Virus record (IMG/VR): IMGVR_UViG_3300028027_001528
Location: 1 to 54,607 of that record
Reading direction: 5' to 3' (one strand)
DNA length: 54,607 bases
Origin: a virus
Positions 1 to 8,210 of the stretch are shown here, piece after piece. Below the pieces are notes generated by a model, which was given only the letters and a program-made list of their open reading frames with translations, was not told the origin of the DNA and made no database searches. Every line of letters begins with the position of its first letter. Positions within the stretch are counted from its first letter, which is position 1. Made by a program: the position numbers and the translations under genes.

Positions 1-381
1 TTACTAAATTGGATTGATATTATTAATAAATTATTAGATGAGAAAAACATTAAACCAATTCATTGGTTTTGGAACCCATATCAGTTTGGGTATAACAAAG
101 AAATCGAACCATTATTTGAAAAAACACACATACATGATAGGCTAATAAACACTAAGGGATTTATCAATTTACATCATGGAAAGGAAGGGTTATGGAATAA
201 ATACGATGAAGATGCTATAATATGGAAACCTTTAAAGTATGATTTTTGTTCATATAAAAATTCAATATATTATTCAACGGGAAAACAGGTTAATGACTGT
301 CATTGGGATCTTAAAGGACATGAAACATTTTTTAAAATAATAAACCAAGAAATTAAAAACATACGCAACATAACTAAATGA
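1..381 (+). CDS. SGNH/GDSL-like hydrolase, C-terminal fragment (5' end outside window)
   Basis: An open frame runs from the first base to a TGA at 379-381, so only the last 126 residues are visible. The end carries NDCHWDLKGHE, which matches the Asp-x-x-His catalytic block near the C-terminus of SGNH hydrolases. It parallels NDGHFGEKGN and SDKHFSEHGH in two complete SGNH-like proteins further along, so this is probably a third member of the same family. The stop overlaps the carbamoyltransferase start as ATGA, which implies translational coupling. The substrate is unknown; removal or transfer of O-acetyl groups on glycans is the usual role of phage SGNH proteins beside sugar genes. The N-terminal GDS motif cannot be checked here. 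Confidence 0.6.
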   Translation, partial: LLNWIDIINKLLDEKNIKPIHWFWNPYQFGYNKEIEPLFEKTHIHDRLINTKGFINLHHGKEGLWNKYDEDAIIWKPLKYDFCSYKNSIYYSTGKQVNDCHWDLKGHETFFKIINQEIKNIRNITK

Positions 382-2045
382 AATATGTGATTGGGGTATC
401 GGCATACTATCATGATTCATCCGCCTGTTTATTTAAAGACGGTAAGTTGGTATTTGCTTGTGAGGAGGAGAAATTTACAGGTATAAAACATGATTCATCA
501 TTTCCTAATAAAACTATTGACCATATATTCAAAACATATAAAATTGGTAAGGAAAATATCGGTGCTGTGTGTTATTATGAGGACCCTGAATTAAAATTAA
601 AGAGAGTTAAACAAAACATAAAAGAAAATTTTCTTAGTGCACCGCTATACTCTATCCAATCCTATATTAAAATAAAAAAAAACATAAGTAATCTTAAGAA
701 AAATTTAGGTAGAGTTTCTGACAATGTTTTTTATTCCAAACATCACTTATCTCATCAATACTATTCTTTCTTCACATCTGATTTTAAAAGAGCAACCTGT
801 CTATCCGTTGATGGTGTTGGTGAATATGAAACGGCATCTGTTGGTTTTGCAAATGGCCAAGAGATTGAGACAATAACAGTATCGGATTATCCACATTCAA
901 TAGGTTTATATTATTCTGCTATGACATCCTTTTTAGGTTTTAAACCAAATGAAGGTGAGTATAAGGTAATGGGGTTAGCATCGTATGGTGACCCCAATGT
1001 TTATCTCGATAAGGTTAGGGAATTAATCAGATTTAAAAACGGAGGCGTTAAATGTAATTTAAAATATTTCACATGGAATAAATCAAATAAAATAATGTTT
1101 AATTCTGAATTGGTGGAACATTTAGGTATTCAACCTAGATTAACAGAAGAACCAATTATGGCGATTCATGAGAATCTGGCAGCATCAATTCAGAAAGTAT
1201 ATGAGGAAGTCTTCTTTGATTTATTAAAGGCTATCTCGTACATTGATGACACAGGGAACATATGTTTAAGCGGTGGATGTGCATATAATGGTTCCGCAAA
1301 TGGTAAAATTATAAGTAACACATCATTCAAAAAATTATGGATACCCGTTGCACCATCAGATGCGGGTTCATCCATCGGAGCTTGTGTACATTATTTAGTT
1401 AAAAATAAACAATTATTCGAACGGGTTACACAAAACCCATTTCTCGGTCCTCTATATTATTATAAAGAAATTGTAAAACTATTAAGTAATGGGAAATACC
1501 ACATGTTCAGATCTGAAAACAAGTTGAGAGCTTATGTTGCGAAAAAAATACATGAGGGTAAGGTCGTTGGTTGGTTCGAAGGTCATTGTGAGTTTGGTGC
1601 AAGAGCACTAGGTAACCGTTCAATACTTGCTGACCCAACCAAAGAAGGTATGAAAGATAGAATTAATAAATTGATTAAAAAGAGAGAAAACTTTAGACCT
1701 TTTGCTCCAATGGTAACAGTAGATGACCAAGATAAATATTTTATTATGGAAAACGAAATTCCATATATGAACCAAATTGTTCAAGTCAAATCTGAATATA
1801 AAGATGTTCTTAAAGCAGTTACACATGTTGATGGTACTGCTAGAGTACAATCGGTACATAAGCACACAAATATGTATAGATTATTAAAAGAGTTTGAAAA
1901 ATTAAGTGGGTACCCAATTCTATTGAATACTTCGTTTAATATAAAAGATAAAACAATGGTGTTAACACCAAAAGATGCTCTAAACACTTTTTATAATACT
2001 AATTTGGACATTTTAATAATAGAAAATTTTTTAATTTATAAGTAA
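378..2045 (+). CDS. Carbamoyltransferase, NodU/CmcH/TobZ family
   Basis: This full-length (555 aa) protein should move a carbamoyl group from carbamoyl phosphate, via carbamoyl-AMP, onto a hydroxyl of a sugar or small metabolite. Visible family signatures are the N-terminal GVSAYYHDSSA block, the histidine cluster KHHLSHQ (H122, H123, H126) that binds metal in the Kae1-like domain, SVDGVGE, the SGGCAYNGSANGK loop, and in the C-terminal domain the CEFGARALGNRSIL and FRPFAPMV motifs. No domain is missing. It is sandwiched between two SGNH-like genes with 4- and 1-base overlaps, and sulfotransferase-like genes follow. A role in glycan decoration is therefore likely, but the acceptor cannot be predicted. 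Confidence 0.93.
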   Translation: MKYVIGVSAYYHDSSACLFKDGKLVFACEEEKFTGIKHDSSFPNKTIDHIFKTYKIGKENIGAVCYYEDPELKLKRVKQNIKENFLSAPLYSIQSYIKIKKNISNLKKNLGRVSDNVFYSKHHLSHQYYSFFTSDFKRATCLSVDGVGEYETASVGFANGQEIETITVSDYPHSIGLYYSAMTSFLGFKPNEGEYKVMGLASYGDPNVYLDKVRELIRFKNGGVKCNLKYFTWNKSNKIMFNSELVEHLGIQPRLTEEPIMAIHENLAASIQKVYEEVFFDLLKAISYIDDTGNICLSGGCAYNGSANGKIISNTSFKKLWIPVAPSDAGSSIGACVHYLVKNKQLFERVTQNPFLGPLYYYKEIVKLLSNGKYHMFRSENKLRAYVAKKIHEGKVVGWFEGHCEFGARALGNRSILADPTKEGMKDRINKLIKKRENFRPFAPMVTVDDQDKYFIMENEIPYMNQIVQVKSEYKDVLKAVTHVDGTARVQSVHKHTNMYRLLKEFEKLSGYPILLNTSFNIKDKTMVLTPKDALNTFYNTNLDILIIENFLIYK

Positions 2046-2752
2046 TGGGTAAATTATGGGTATTTGGAGATTCTAATTCTGCTTTATATACAGATAGAAC
2101 AATGAAATTACAAGATTGGGTAAAACCATACATTGATTATTTAGGTTATGAACCAAAGAACTTTAGTCAAATATTGGCAGAAAAATTAAACTTAGAACTA
2201 GAAAACTATGGAATGGGTGGTTCGGATAACTATAGTATTTTTGAAACACTTTTTTACCAAATTAAAAAATTTGACAAAGAAAATGATGTCATTTTTGTTG
2301 GTCTAACTGATACGTCTCGTTTTAGGATTGTTGATAAAATTAATTTTAGGTCAATAGCGGTTGGTGGGCGTAATGACAACTTATCAGTATCGAGTGACAC
2401 TATATCTGAAATATTGACGAATAGGATGCATCCTCTTTTTGCGAAAGAATTTGAAAACTATGTTAATTTATTTAAAATGGTGTTAGATGGATATAAAGTA
2501 TATTTTTGGACACTTTTTGATCCATTAAGAGAATCTAAAGGTATTATAAACATAATGAAGTTAGGTTACCTATATAAAAGAGGAAATATTACATGTATTA
2601 AACAAGAAACGGAAGGGTTGGTTAATGACGGTCATTTTGGTGAAAAGGGAAATCTTTTATTAGCCGAATTATTTTACACATTTTTAAATGAGACCAGAGT
2701 TGCATACATAAAGGATATTTATAATGAAACAAGAATAATTAAATTGATATGA
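2045..2752 (+). CDS. SGNH/GDSL-like hydrolase
   Basis: This 235-aa protein begins KLWVFGDSN, with the GDS nucleophile block at residues 8-10. It continues with a block II/III-like GMGGSDNYS and ends with NDGHFGEKGN, the Asp/His block. That order is typical of SGNH esterases and acyltransferases. It has no signal peptide, so it probably acts in the cytoplasm on an intermediate or on a virion protein. It shares its start and end motifs with the protein at 6808-7467 and its end motif with the fragment at the window start. It overlaps the carbamoyltransferase by one base (TAATG) and the next tiny gene by ATGA. Confidence 0.72.
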   Translation: MGKLWVFGDSNSALYTDRTMKLQDWVKPYIDYLGYEPKNFSQILAEKLNLELENYGMGGSDNYSIFETLFYQIKKFDKENDVIFVGLTDTSRFRIVDKINFRSIAVGGRNDNLSVSSDTISEILTNRMHPLFAKEFENYVNLFKMVLDGYKVYFWTLFDPLRESKGIINIMKLGYLYKRGNITCIKQETEGLVNDGHFGEKGNLLLAELFYTFLNETRVAYIKDIYNETRIIKLI

Positions 2753-2868
2753 TAGGAAAACTCATCAAATATATTAAGGACAAAATCAGGAACTATAAAC
2801 GTAAAAAAATGATTAAAAAACGTATGGAGGAACTTAAAAAAAGAGATCCATTCGTTTATAATCATTAG
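2749..2868 (+). CDS. Small basic protein, 39 aa
   Basis: A 39-codon frame starts with an ATG that overlaps the preceding stop (ATGA) and ends with TAG at 2866-2868. The product is strongly basic: about 15 of 39 residues are Lys or Arg, and the C-terminus is KKRDPFVYNH. Overlap coupling and a biased composition support a real gene. Function is unknown; a short cationic helix could bind nucleic acid or a virion partner. Confidence 0.55.
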   Translation: MIGKLIKYIKDKIRNYKRKKMIKKRMEELKKRDPFVYNH

Positions 2869-2905
2869 TCTTTATTTTTTCTAATTAATTAAGTATATTA
2901 CCATT

Positions 2906-3340
2906 ATGATATATTGGTTAACAGGGCAACCCGGAGCAGGTAAAACAACCCTAGCAAAATACTTGGTAGAATATTTCCCTAAAGACAAGGTTATTCACAT
3001 CGATGGAGACGACCTAAGAGACATCTTTAAGAATAAAGACTATTCCATCACAGGAAGAAGATTAAACATCCAAAGAGCACAGTACATCGCACAATTCATG
3101 CACAGTAAAGGACATAATGTAATTGTATCCTTAGTTTCACCGTATAGAGACCAAAGAGACTCTTTTAAGTTCAGTACATCGGTTGTTGAGATTTATGTAC
3201 ACACCACAGAGGATAGAGGTAGGAATGAATTTCATGTTGAGGAGTACGAACCACCTTTAGAGAATTTTATAGATATAGACACAACAATAAAAAACGAAAC
3301 AGATTCATATTATGAACTGTTAAAAAAATTATCACTATGA
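2906..3340 (+). CDS. Adenylylsulfate (APS) kinase-like protein, CysC family
   Basis: APS kinase phosphorylates adenylylsulfate to PAPS, the sulfo donor for sulfotransferases. The 144-aa product starts with a Walker A loop GQPGAGKT (residues 7-14) followed by HIDGDDLRD (32-40), which is the CysC substrate loop, and RLNIQRAQYIA, a near match to the family's R-x-N-I-x-R segment. It is shorter than usual CysC (about 200 aa), and the lid and C-terminal part are reduced, so another small-molecule kinase activity remains possible. It overlaps the next gene (ATGA), and a sulfotransferase-like gene follows two genes later, which fits PAPS supply. Confidence 0.78.
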   Translation: MIYWLTGQPGAGKTTLAKYLVEYFPKDKVIHIDGDDLRDIFKNKDYSITGRRLNIQRAQYIAQFMHSKGHNVIVSLVSPYRDQRDSFKFSTSVVEIYVHTTEDRGRNEFHVEEYEPPLENFIDIDTTIKNETDSYYELLKKLSL

Positions 3341-3717
3341 GTAAAAAGTACGCAATGTACATCGGAAGATGGCAAAATTGGCACAAAGGTCACGAATGGC
3401 TCCTTAACCAACAATTAGAGAAAGGAAAAGATGTATGGTTGGCAATAAGAAATGTACCCACTGATGAGAATAATCCAAAAACCGCACAAGAAGTTATGAT
3501 GGATTTGGTCGAGACCCAATTCTACAAGGATAACTCACATAAAATACAAATATCTATTATTCCTGACATTGAATCGGTAAATTATGGTAGAGGGGTTGGG
3601 TATGATGTAATTTACCACGAACCACCAACCGATATTGGACAAATTAGTGGTACCGCAATTAGAACGGGACATATGACTTCAGATGGGAAAATAACATATG
3701 ATAAAACTAAAGGGTAA
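3337..3717 (+). CDS. HxGH-motif nucleotidyltransferase
   Basis: This 126-aa single-domain protein belongs to the cytidylyltransferase/NMNAT/ATP-sulfurylase fold. The N-terminal GRWQNWHKGH gives an HxGH motif (H16, H19) that holds the nucleotide triphosphate, and ISGTAIR (103-109) matches the C-terminal phosphate-binding ISxTxxR motif. These enzymes attach a nucleotide to a phosphate-type or sulfate acceptor with release of pyrophosphate. It overlaps the APS-kinase-like gene upstream and the sulfotransferase-like gene downstream. A reduced ATP-sulfurylase role (sulfate to APS) is therefore attractive, but NMN or sugar-phosphate substrates are equally allowed by the sequence. Confidence 0.7.
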   Translation: MSKKYAMYIGRWQNWHKGHEWLLNQQLEKGKDVWLAIRNVPTDENNPKTAQEVMMDLVETQFYKDNSHKIQISIIPDIESVNYGRGVGYDVIYHEPPTDIGQISGTAIRTGHMTSDGKITYDKTKG

Positions 3718-4337
3718 TGAGAATATGTATAATGGCATCAGGTAGATGTGGATCATCATCATTATTTAATTGTATTAAAGAACACTTAACTGATGATTAT
3801 ACTTTCTTGGAGGAACCCCTAGACCGACATTATAAAATTGAAGAAAATCTATCATTTTGTGATGACGATAAAAATGTTCTACTTAAAATGTTATTGGGTC
3901 AAGCACCATCAAATATAGGCAAAGAAAATTCAAAATTATTTTATGAGTCTATTTTCGAAACATTTGATAAAGTTATTATTCTTGATAGAATAAACAAAAT
4001 AGAACAAAGTGAAAGTTTCATATACCACACCGTAAATAAAATTAAAGATAGACACAAAAGAAAACGAGTTTATTATTTAAATTCAATTCCTAAAGATACA
4101 TTTAATGAATGGGAACTAAATTTGATAGTTGTTTCAGATGCGTTAGAATCATTTTCAGAAAATTATAATAAAAAAATATATTATTATGAGGATATTTTTG
4201 TCAATAAAAACACCTCAGTAATAAATGAAATTTTTGATTATCTGGAATTAAAACCCATTGAAGAATCGATTAATAGTTGGTTAATATCAGATGAAAAAAA
4301 GGTAAGAATTTCAGAAAAATATGGTAAATTTTTATGA
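3717..4337 (+). CDS. Sulfotransferase-like protein 1
   Basis: The 206-aa product opens with SGRCGSSSL (residues 8-16), the PAPS 5'-phosphosulfate loop of sulfotransferases, here with Arg-Cys-Gly in place of Arg-Ser-Gly. It then has the LEEPLD segment common to the family, and near the end YYYEDIF, the usual prelude to the last helices. It would transfer a sulfo group from PAPS to a hydroxyl or amine of a glycan or protein. It is co-encoded with the APS-kinase-like gene, with a one-base overlap to the nucleotidyltransferase. A homologous protein lies at 8726-9385. The acceptor is unknown. Confidence 0.68.
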   Translation: MRICIMASGRCGSSSLFNCIKEHLTDDYTFLEEPLDRHYKIEENLSFCDDDKNVLLKMLLGQAPSNIGKENSKLFYESIFETFDKVIILDRINKIEQSESFIYHTVNKIKDRHKRKRVYYLNSIPKDTFNEWELNLIVVSDALESFSENYNKKIYYYEDIFVNKNTSVINEIFDYLELKPIEESINSWLISDEKKVRISEKYGKFL

Positions 4338-4942
4338 AGGGAGACGAAAAAATATCAATATCCATTAATGATATTAGAATAGATGGATTAAAAAATGACT
4401 ATGTAATGCACAATGGTGAAGAATCGTTGATGTGTAAATTAGCTGAAATCGTTACCAAAAATGGTGGAGACATTCTTGAAATTGGATTTGGTATGCATTT
4501 ATCTGCTGATGCCGTTCAATCTAACCTAAATGTGACATCACACACAATAATTGAAATCCATCCTGAGATGTTTAAAAATGCATTACTATGGGCGGAAGAC
4601 AAACCAAATGTAAAAATAATTTTAGGTGATTGGGTTGATGTCCTACCAACACTACAATCAAAATTTGACGGTATTTTACATGACACACATTTAGATTCAA
4701 ATATTTCTAAATTCTTAGATTACGTAAAACCAAATTGTAAAGAAGGAACTATAGTCGGTTTTTTTCAAACTCCTGTTGAAGATTATATATTTAACGCGGT
4801 TAGACATAAACTTACATCAGATGAAGTGGAATCACTACCGTATAGTAATAACAGGGCATTTAGACATGGATATGAATTGAAATATACTACATTTGATGGT
4901 AAATCATTTGTTAAACATTCAGATATAAAAACATTGATATGA
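4334..4942 (+). CDS. SAM-dependent methyltransferase, guanidinoacetate methyltransferase-like
   Basis: The 202-aa protein has a class I methyltransferase core: motif I ILEIGFGMHLSAD, then IIEIHPEMF for the acidic ribose-binding strand, and DGILHDTH at the motif IV position. The GFGM and DGILHDTH signatures resemble guanidinoacetate methyltransferase and RMT2-type arginine methyltransferases more than sugar O-methyltransferases. This suggests N-methylation of a guanidino or amino group. It overlaps the preceding sulfotransferase-like gene and the following DUF2061 gene by ATGA. The substrate is not evident. Confidence 0.75.
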   Translation: MKGDEKISISINDIRIDGLKNDYVMHNGEESLMCKLAEIVTKNGGDILEIGFGMHLSADAVQSNLNVTSHTIIEIHPEMFKNALLWAEDKPNVKIILGDWVDVLPTLQSKFDGILHDTHLDSNISKFLDYVKPNCKEGTIVGFFQTPVEDYIFNAVRHKLTSDEVESLPYSNNRAFRHGYELKYTTFDGKSFVKHSDIKTLI

Positions 4943-5151
4943 TAGTACAAAGAAAAAGACACATAGCTAAAACAATATCATACCGAGTTATATCTACTTT
5001 AATTGGGTTTGGTATAATGTGGTGGGTTAGTGGTGATATAAAAGTAGGTGCCGCTTTTGGAGTCGCTGAATTGGTATATAAACCCATTCAATATTATTTA
5101 CACGAAAGAATTTGGTATAAATGGATAAAATACGGGTTAAACGATAAGTAA
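4939..5151 (+). CDS. DUF2061 small membrane protein
   Basis: A 70-aa protein with a basic N-terminus RKRHIAKTISYR, a first membrane helix around residues 18-32, a second more amphipathic stretch, and YYLHERIWYKW. This order is the signature of DUF2061. The family is an inner-membrane protein of unknown function. Its place directly after the kinase, sulfotransferase and methyltransferase genes in the same overlapping string suggests it is part of that module. I have an impression that bacterial DUF2061 genes also occur beside sulfate-activation genes, but I could not check this. Confidence 0.75.
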   Translation: MIVQRKRHIAKTISYRVISTLIGFGIMWWVSGDIKVGAAFGVAELVYKPIQYYLHERIWYKWIKYGLNDK

Positions 5152-5194
5152 ATAAGTACTTTTATTTCATATACATTAAAAAAATTGTTAATAT

Positions 5195-5257
5195 ATGAGG
5201 AAAGTACCGATTTTATTGGAAGAACTAATGAGAAAGACAAATGATAAATATTTATAA
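5195..5257 (+). CDS. Possible tiny protein, 20 aa
   Basis: A 20-codon ATG-to-TAA frame (MRKVPILLEELM...) fills most of the 118-base gap between the DUF2061 gene and the next large gene. The only support is its position and the phage's habit of using very small genes. It may be noise. Confidence 0.2.
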   Translation: MRKVPILLEELMRKTNDKYL

Positions 5258-5269
5258 AAAAGAAAGCAC

Positions 5270-6673
5270 ATGAAAGCAGTTTTAATAGGGTCCGATTTTT
5301 TGAAATTGGGCGATAATATAAAGTTTTTGGAAACAAACACAGACGTTGATTTACACGAATCGGCGTCCCATTTGTTGGAATTGGAGAATTTAATGACATA
5401 TTTGACTACAAATATGTACACCAAGTTGGTTATTGCTTATAAAAAGAAACATATTGTACAATCTGTTATAGACCTATTCCAATCCGCTTGTGATAGTAAT
5501 AACATAGAACTGGAACTAATTGTTATTAATAATAATGATATAACTACACCATCGGTAAATGTCGAAAGTACTACTTTTTATTTGAGATGTGCATATGATT
5601 CTACTGCAATTATCGATGATATATATTGTCGAGATAAAGCAGAAATGGTAAAATTATTATTTGAGTCTAATCACGAAGACCTTTTACCAAAAACGTGTGT
5701 TAGAGATTTAAGTGATGATAGTAAAATGTTCGATAATTTGAACGACTTAGTTGATAATAATCAAAACCCAAATATAATTTTTAAAAAGACATTACCTGAT
5801 TTTGAAAAAACAGAATATCCTGCATTTTATAAAATTGATACGGAAACCGATTTAAATGATTTAAAATCAACGGTTAACGGTACAAATATGTTGCAAGAAT
5901 ATGAATTTAATGAAAATACCTTACTAAACGGTAGAATTTCAAATGTCATAAGAACTTGGACATTATTGTTAGAAGATGTTGAAACTATGATTTATTTAGG
6001 TGGGTGCGTTTACACTAATCCGGTGACATTAGATGAAAATAATGTTACATATACCAATACTAAATTAGACAACAAATGGAGATTTATGTATTTCTCTAAT
6101 CCAGTAAATTCTATTGGTATACCTAGTGAATATGATGTTATTAAAATTGTTGATGACCAAGAAATTTCCGTTGATTTAAATTCAATTGAAATTGGTGATA
6201 TCGTTAAATCCGTTTCTTTAGTTGGGTTAGATAAAAATGAGCGTTCTACTGAAAGTTTAAATTGGTCTTCTACATTAGAAATTTCTGAATTACTGACATA
6301 TTCAACTGCGTCAGTTGTTAGCAAATTAACCACCACATTTCAAGGATGGCTTCCTAAAATTGAATACTCTTCCCAATCACTAACTGGAAGTACATTGGTA
6401 ACCACAAACGAGAAACTACTAATTAAAGAAAATAATACTGGATTAGTTAAATTTAAAATAGTTACCGATATTGAAGATACTGATTCGTTGATTATTTCAG
6501 ATCAGGTAACTGCAGAAATTACATCAATAAACTTAGAATGGTATAGTGGTAATATTACAACAATTAACATAGAGCCCGATGACGTATTCATTGCGGGTAC
6601 CGATTCAAATAGCATAACAGGTGCTAATTTATTAGGTAGTGTAATTGCACATAACCGAATTGAAAAAATTTAA
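5270..6673 (+). CDS. Phage protein of unknown function with possible degenerate Hint-like C-terminal domain
   Basis: A 467-aa protein not recognised over its N-terminal 270 residues, which are acidic with no membrane segment. The last 180 residues show the pattern of a Hint (intein/hedgehog) fold: IEIGDIVKSV near residue 305 (compare the I-x-V-G-D-x-V block), STLVTTNEKLL (compare the T-x-x-H strand), a DSLI turn, and a terminal beta-rich part ending in VIAHN at 458-462 followed by only five residues. A Cys or Ser nucleophile at the domain start and the block B His are not evident, so splicing or cleavage is doubtful. It lies between decoration enzymes and adhesins and is probably a virion or fibre-associated protein. 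Confidence 0.6.
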   Translation: MKAVLIGSDFLKLGDNIKFLETNTDVDLHESASHLLELENLMTYLTTNMYTKLVIAYKKKHIVQSVIDLFQSACDSNNIELELIVINNNDITTPSVNVESTTFYLRCAYDSTAIIDDIYCRDKAEMVKLLFESNHEDLLPKTCVRDLSDDSKMFDNLNDLVDNNQNPNIIFKKTLPDFEKTEYPAFYKIDTETDLNDLKSTVNGTNMLQEYEFNENTLLNGRISNVIRTWTLLLEDVETMIYLGGCVYTNPVTLDENNVTYTNTKLDNKWRFMYFSNPVNSIGIPSEYDVIKIVDDQEISVDLNSIEIGDIVKSVSLVGLDKNERSTESLNWSSTLEISELLTYSTASVVSKLTTTFQGWLPKIEYSSQSLTGSTLVTTNEKLLIKENNTGLVKFKIVTDIEDTDSLIISDQVTAEITSINLEWYSGNITTINIEPDDVFIAGTDSNSITGANLLGSVIAHNRIEKI

Positions 6674-6682
6674 TAAAACAAA

Positions 6683-6796
6683 ATGGCAAAATTATTAGAA
6701 AGACCAACAATTTTACAGGTTCAAACAACAGATAAAATTAATTGTTTAAACATATTACACACAATATTCACAGCAATAAGAAATAAACATTCTTAA
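6683..6796 (+). CDS. Small protein, 37 aa
   Basis: A 37-codon frame starts MAKLLERPTIL, 10 bases after the preceding stop, and ends TAA at 6794-6796, 11 bases before the next start. The A-rich leader (aataaaacaaa) is like those of neighbouring genes. Length and spacing fit a real small gene. Function unknown. Confidence 0.5.
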   Translation: MAKLLERPTILQVQTTDKINCLNILHTIFTAIRNKHS

Positions 6797-6807
6797 TTAC
6801 TACTTTT

Positions 6808-7467
6808 ATGCCAAAGCTGTGGGTTTTTGGCGACTCATTCTCCTCCAAAGATAATCGAATAGTTGTTGATTATATTGAGATGAAAGGGTACGTACCAAAA
6901 GTATTTTCAGATTTATTATCCAATAAATTAAATATTTCCTCTATAAACATGGGGATTAATGGTGCCGATAATTATACAATTATTGATACAGTAATTGATA
7001 GTTTAAGTAGAATTAATTCGAATGACATTATTATTATTGGGTGGTCATCAACAACAAGATTTAGAATTGCATCCAAAAAAGGTAATTTCTTAACAATTAG
7101 ACCAAATAGTTTAAGCAACGATGAATTAAACGATATCATTTATATGACAGATATTTGTGTTGATTGTTTAAATGAAATCGTTGTTAATAGAAACAACCAA
7201 ATTTATATTGATGAGATAAACAGATATATTAGATTGATTAATCAAATGTACCCAAATAACGTTATTATTAATTGGTCACCATTTAAACAAGAAACCGATG
7301 GTATGTTTGTTACACCAATCACACAAAAAATAGAAACAATATTTGATGAAACGAATGGTGAAATATCTGACAAACACTTCAGCGAACATGGTCACGAACA
7401 AATGTCTAATTATCTTTATGATTTAATTAAAAATTATAATAACAATAAAAAAGTGAAATTTTTATGA
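6808..7467 (+). CDS. SGNH/GDSL-like hydrolase
   Basis: The 219-aa protein begins KLWVFGDSFS (GDS at 8-10), has MGINGADN as the block II/III glycine and asparagine, IIIGWSSTTRF, and ends with SDKHFSEHGH, the catalytic Asp/His block. It is a paralogue of the protein at 2045-2752: the KLWVFGDS start, the TxRFRI segment and the C-terminal block match, although overall identity is low. There is no signal peptide. It probably acts on the same class of glycan or polypeptide intermediate as its paralogues. Confidence 0.72.
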   Translation: MPKLWVFGDSFSSKDNRIVVDYIEMKGYVPKVFSDLLSNKLNISSINMGINGADNYTIIDTVIDSLSRINSNDIIIIGWSSTTRFRIASKKGNFLTIRPNSLSNDELNDIIYMTDICVDCLNEIVVNRNNQIYIDEINRYIRLINQMYPNNVIINWSPFKQETDGMFVTPITQKIETIFDETNGEISDKHFSEHGHEQMSNYLYDLIKNYNNNKKVKFL

Positions 7468-7504
7468 GTGATTATAAACGGAAAAAAATATAATATAGTT
7501 TATA

Positions 7505-8182
7505 ATGGTAAGAATTTATTATCACATATATTCAATAGAAGGAGTGGAGTCAATAATTGACGAACAAATCTCTTTAATAGAAAAACACTTTAATTTCCCA
7601 TATATTTTAAATGTGGGAATCTCAATATCAGACGATAATCCACCAACCGACTCAATCATAAGAAAATTTCATGATTACAATAAATCAAATTATATAATAA
7701 GAGACCTTTACCCAAGAGGAAATGAATTTGTTACTTTAAATTTAATAGAAAAAGATAAAGACACATTTGAAAATTCGGATTATATTTTTTATTTTCATAC
7801 TAAGGGAGCGTCCAAATTAAAAAACAAAAATAAATACAAGAGGGAGTCAAATTGGAGAAATTTAATGCAATATTTTAACATTGAAAGGGTTAAAAATGTG
7901 TTTAAAATATTTGATAGAACCGATTTTAACACATACGGTGTTTTATTGGAAACCGTAAATAACTCTAAAAATATAATTTATTCAGGTAACTTTTGGTGGT
8001 TGACCGGTGAATATGCTAAAACCATAGATATTATTAGTGTTGATAAAAATAGATGGAATGCAGAACTTCAATATATTCAGATGGGTACTAATTGGAAACC
8101 ACATTCCGAATATGGTACAAATAATCAACTAATAAAAGAAATTAGAAATATTAGAAAAGAAAATTATACCTCACTAATATAA
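7505..8182 (+). CDS. Glycosyltransferase-like protein with HTKG motif
   Basis: A 225-aa protein with IFYFHTKGAS near residue 100, then SNWRNLMQYF, YGVLLE, YSGNFWWLTGEYAK and RWNAELQYI. This set of conserved blocks occurs in a group of putative glycosyltransferases from capsule and O-antigen loci, distantly related to rhamnan-synthesis RgpF-type proteins. The fold appears soluble with no signal peptide. It is followed by a 2OG oxygenase and a sulfotransferase-like gene. I am fairly sure of the family resemblance and unsure of the catalytic reaction. Confidence 0.55.
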   Translation: MVRIYYHIYSIEGVESIIDEQISLIEKHFNFPYILNVGISISDDNPPTDSIIRKFHDYNKSNYIIRDLYPRGNEFVTLNLIEKDKDTFENSDYIFYFHTKGASKLKNKNKYKRESNWRNLMQYFNIERVKNVFKIFDRTDFNTYGVLLETVNNSKNIIYSGNFWWLTGEYAKTIDIISVDKNRWNAELQYIQMGTNWKPHSEYGTNNQLIKEIRNIRKENYTSLI

Positions 8183-8196
8183 GTAATTCAACAACA

Positions 8197-8204
8197 TATA
8201 AATA
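8197..8204 (+). promoter_or_regulatory. TATAAATA box, T4-type late promoter match
   Basis: TATAAATA lies 6 bases upstream of the oxygenase start and matches the T4 late promoter core exactly. It is a single 8-base match in very AT-rich DNA and similar strings are absent before most other genes here, so support is weak. Confidence 0.22.
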
Positions 8205-8210
8205 AAGAAA

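Noticed and set aside
1190-1987. Three minus-strand frames inside the carbamoyltransferase gene
   Set aside because: Antisense to conserved catalytic blocks and without motifs.
6010-6336. A 108-codon minus-strand frame inside the unknown 467-aa gene
   Set aside because: Antisense shadow, no start signal or homology.
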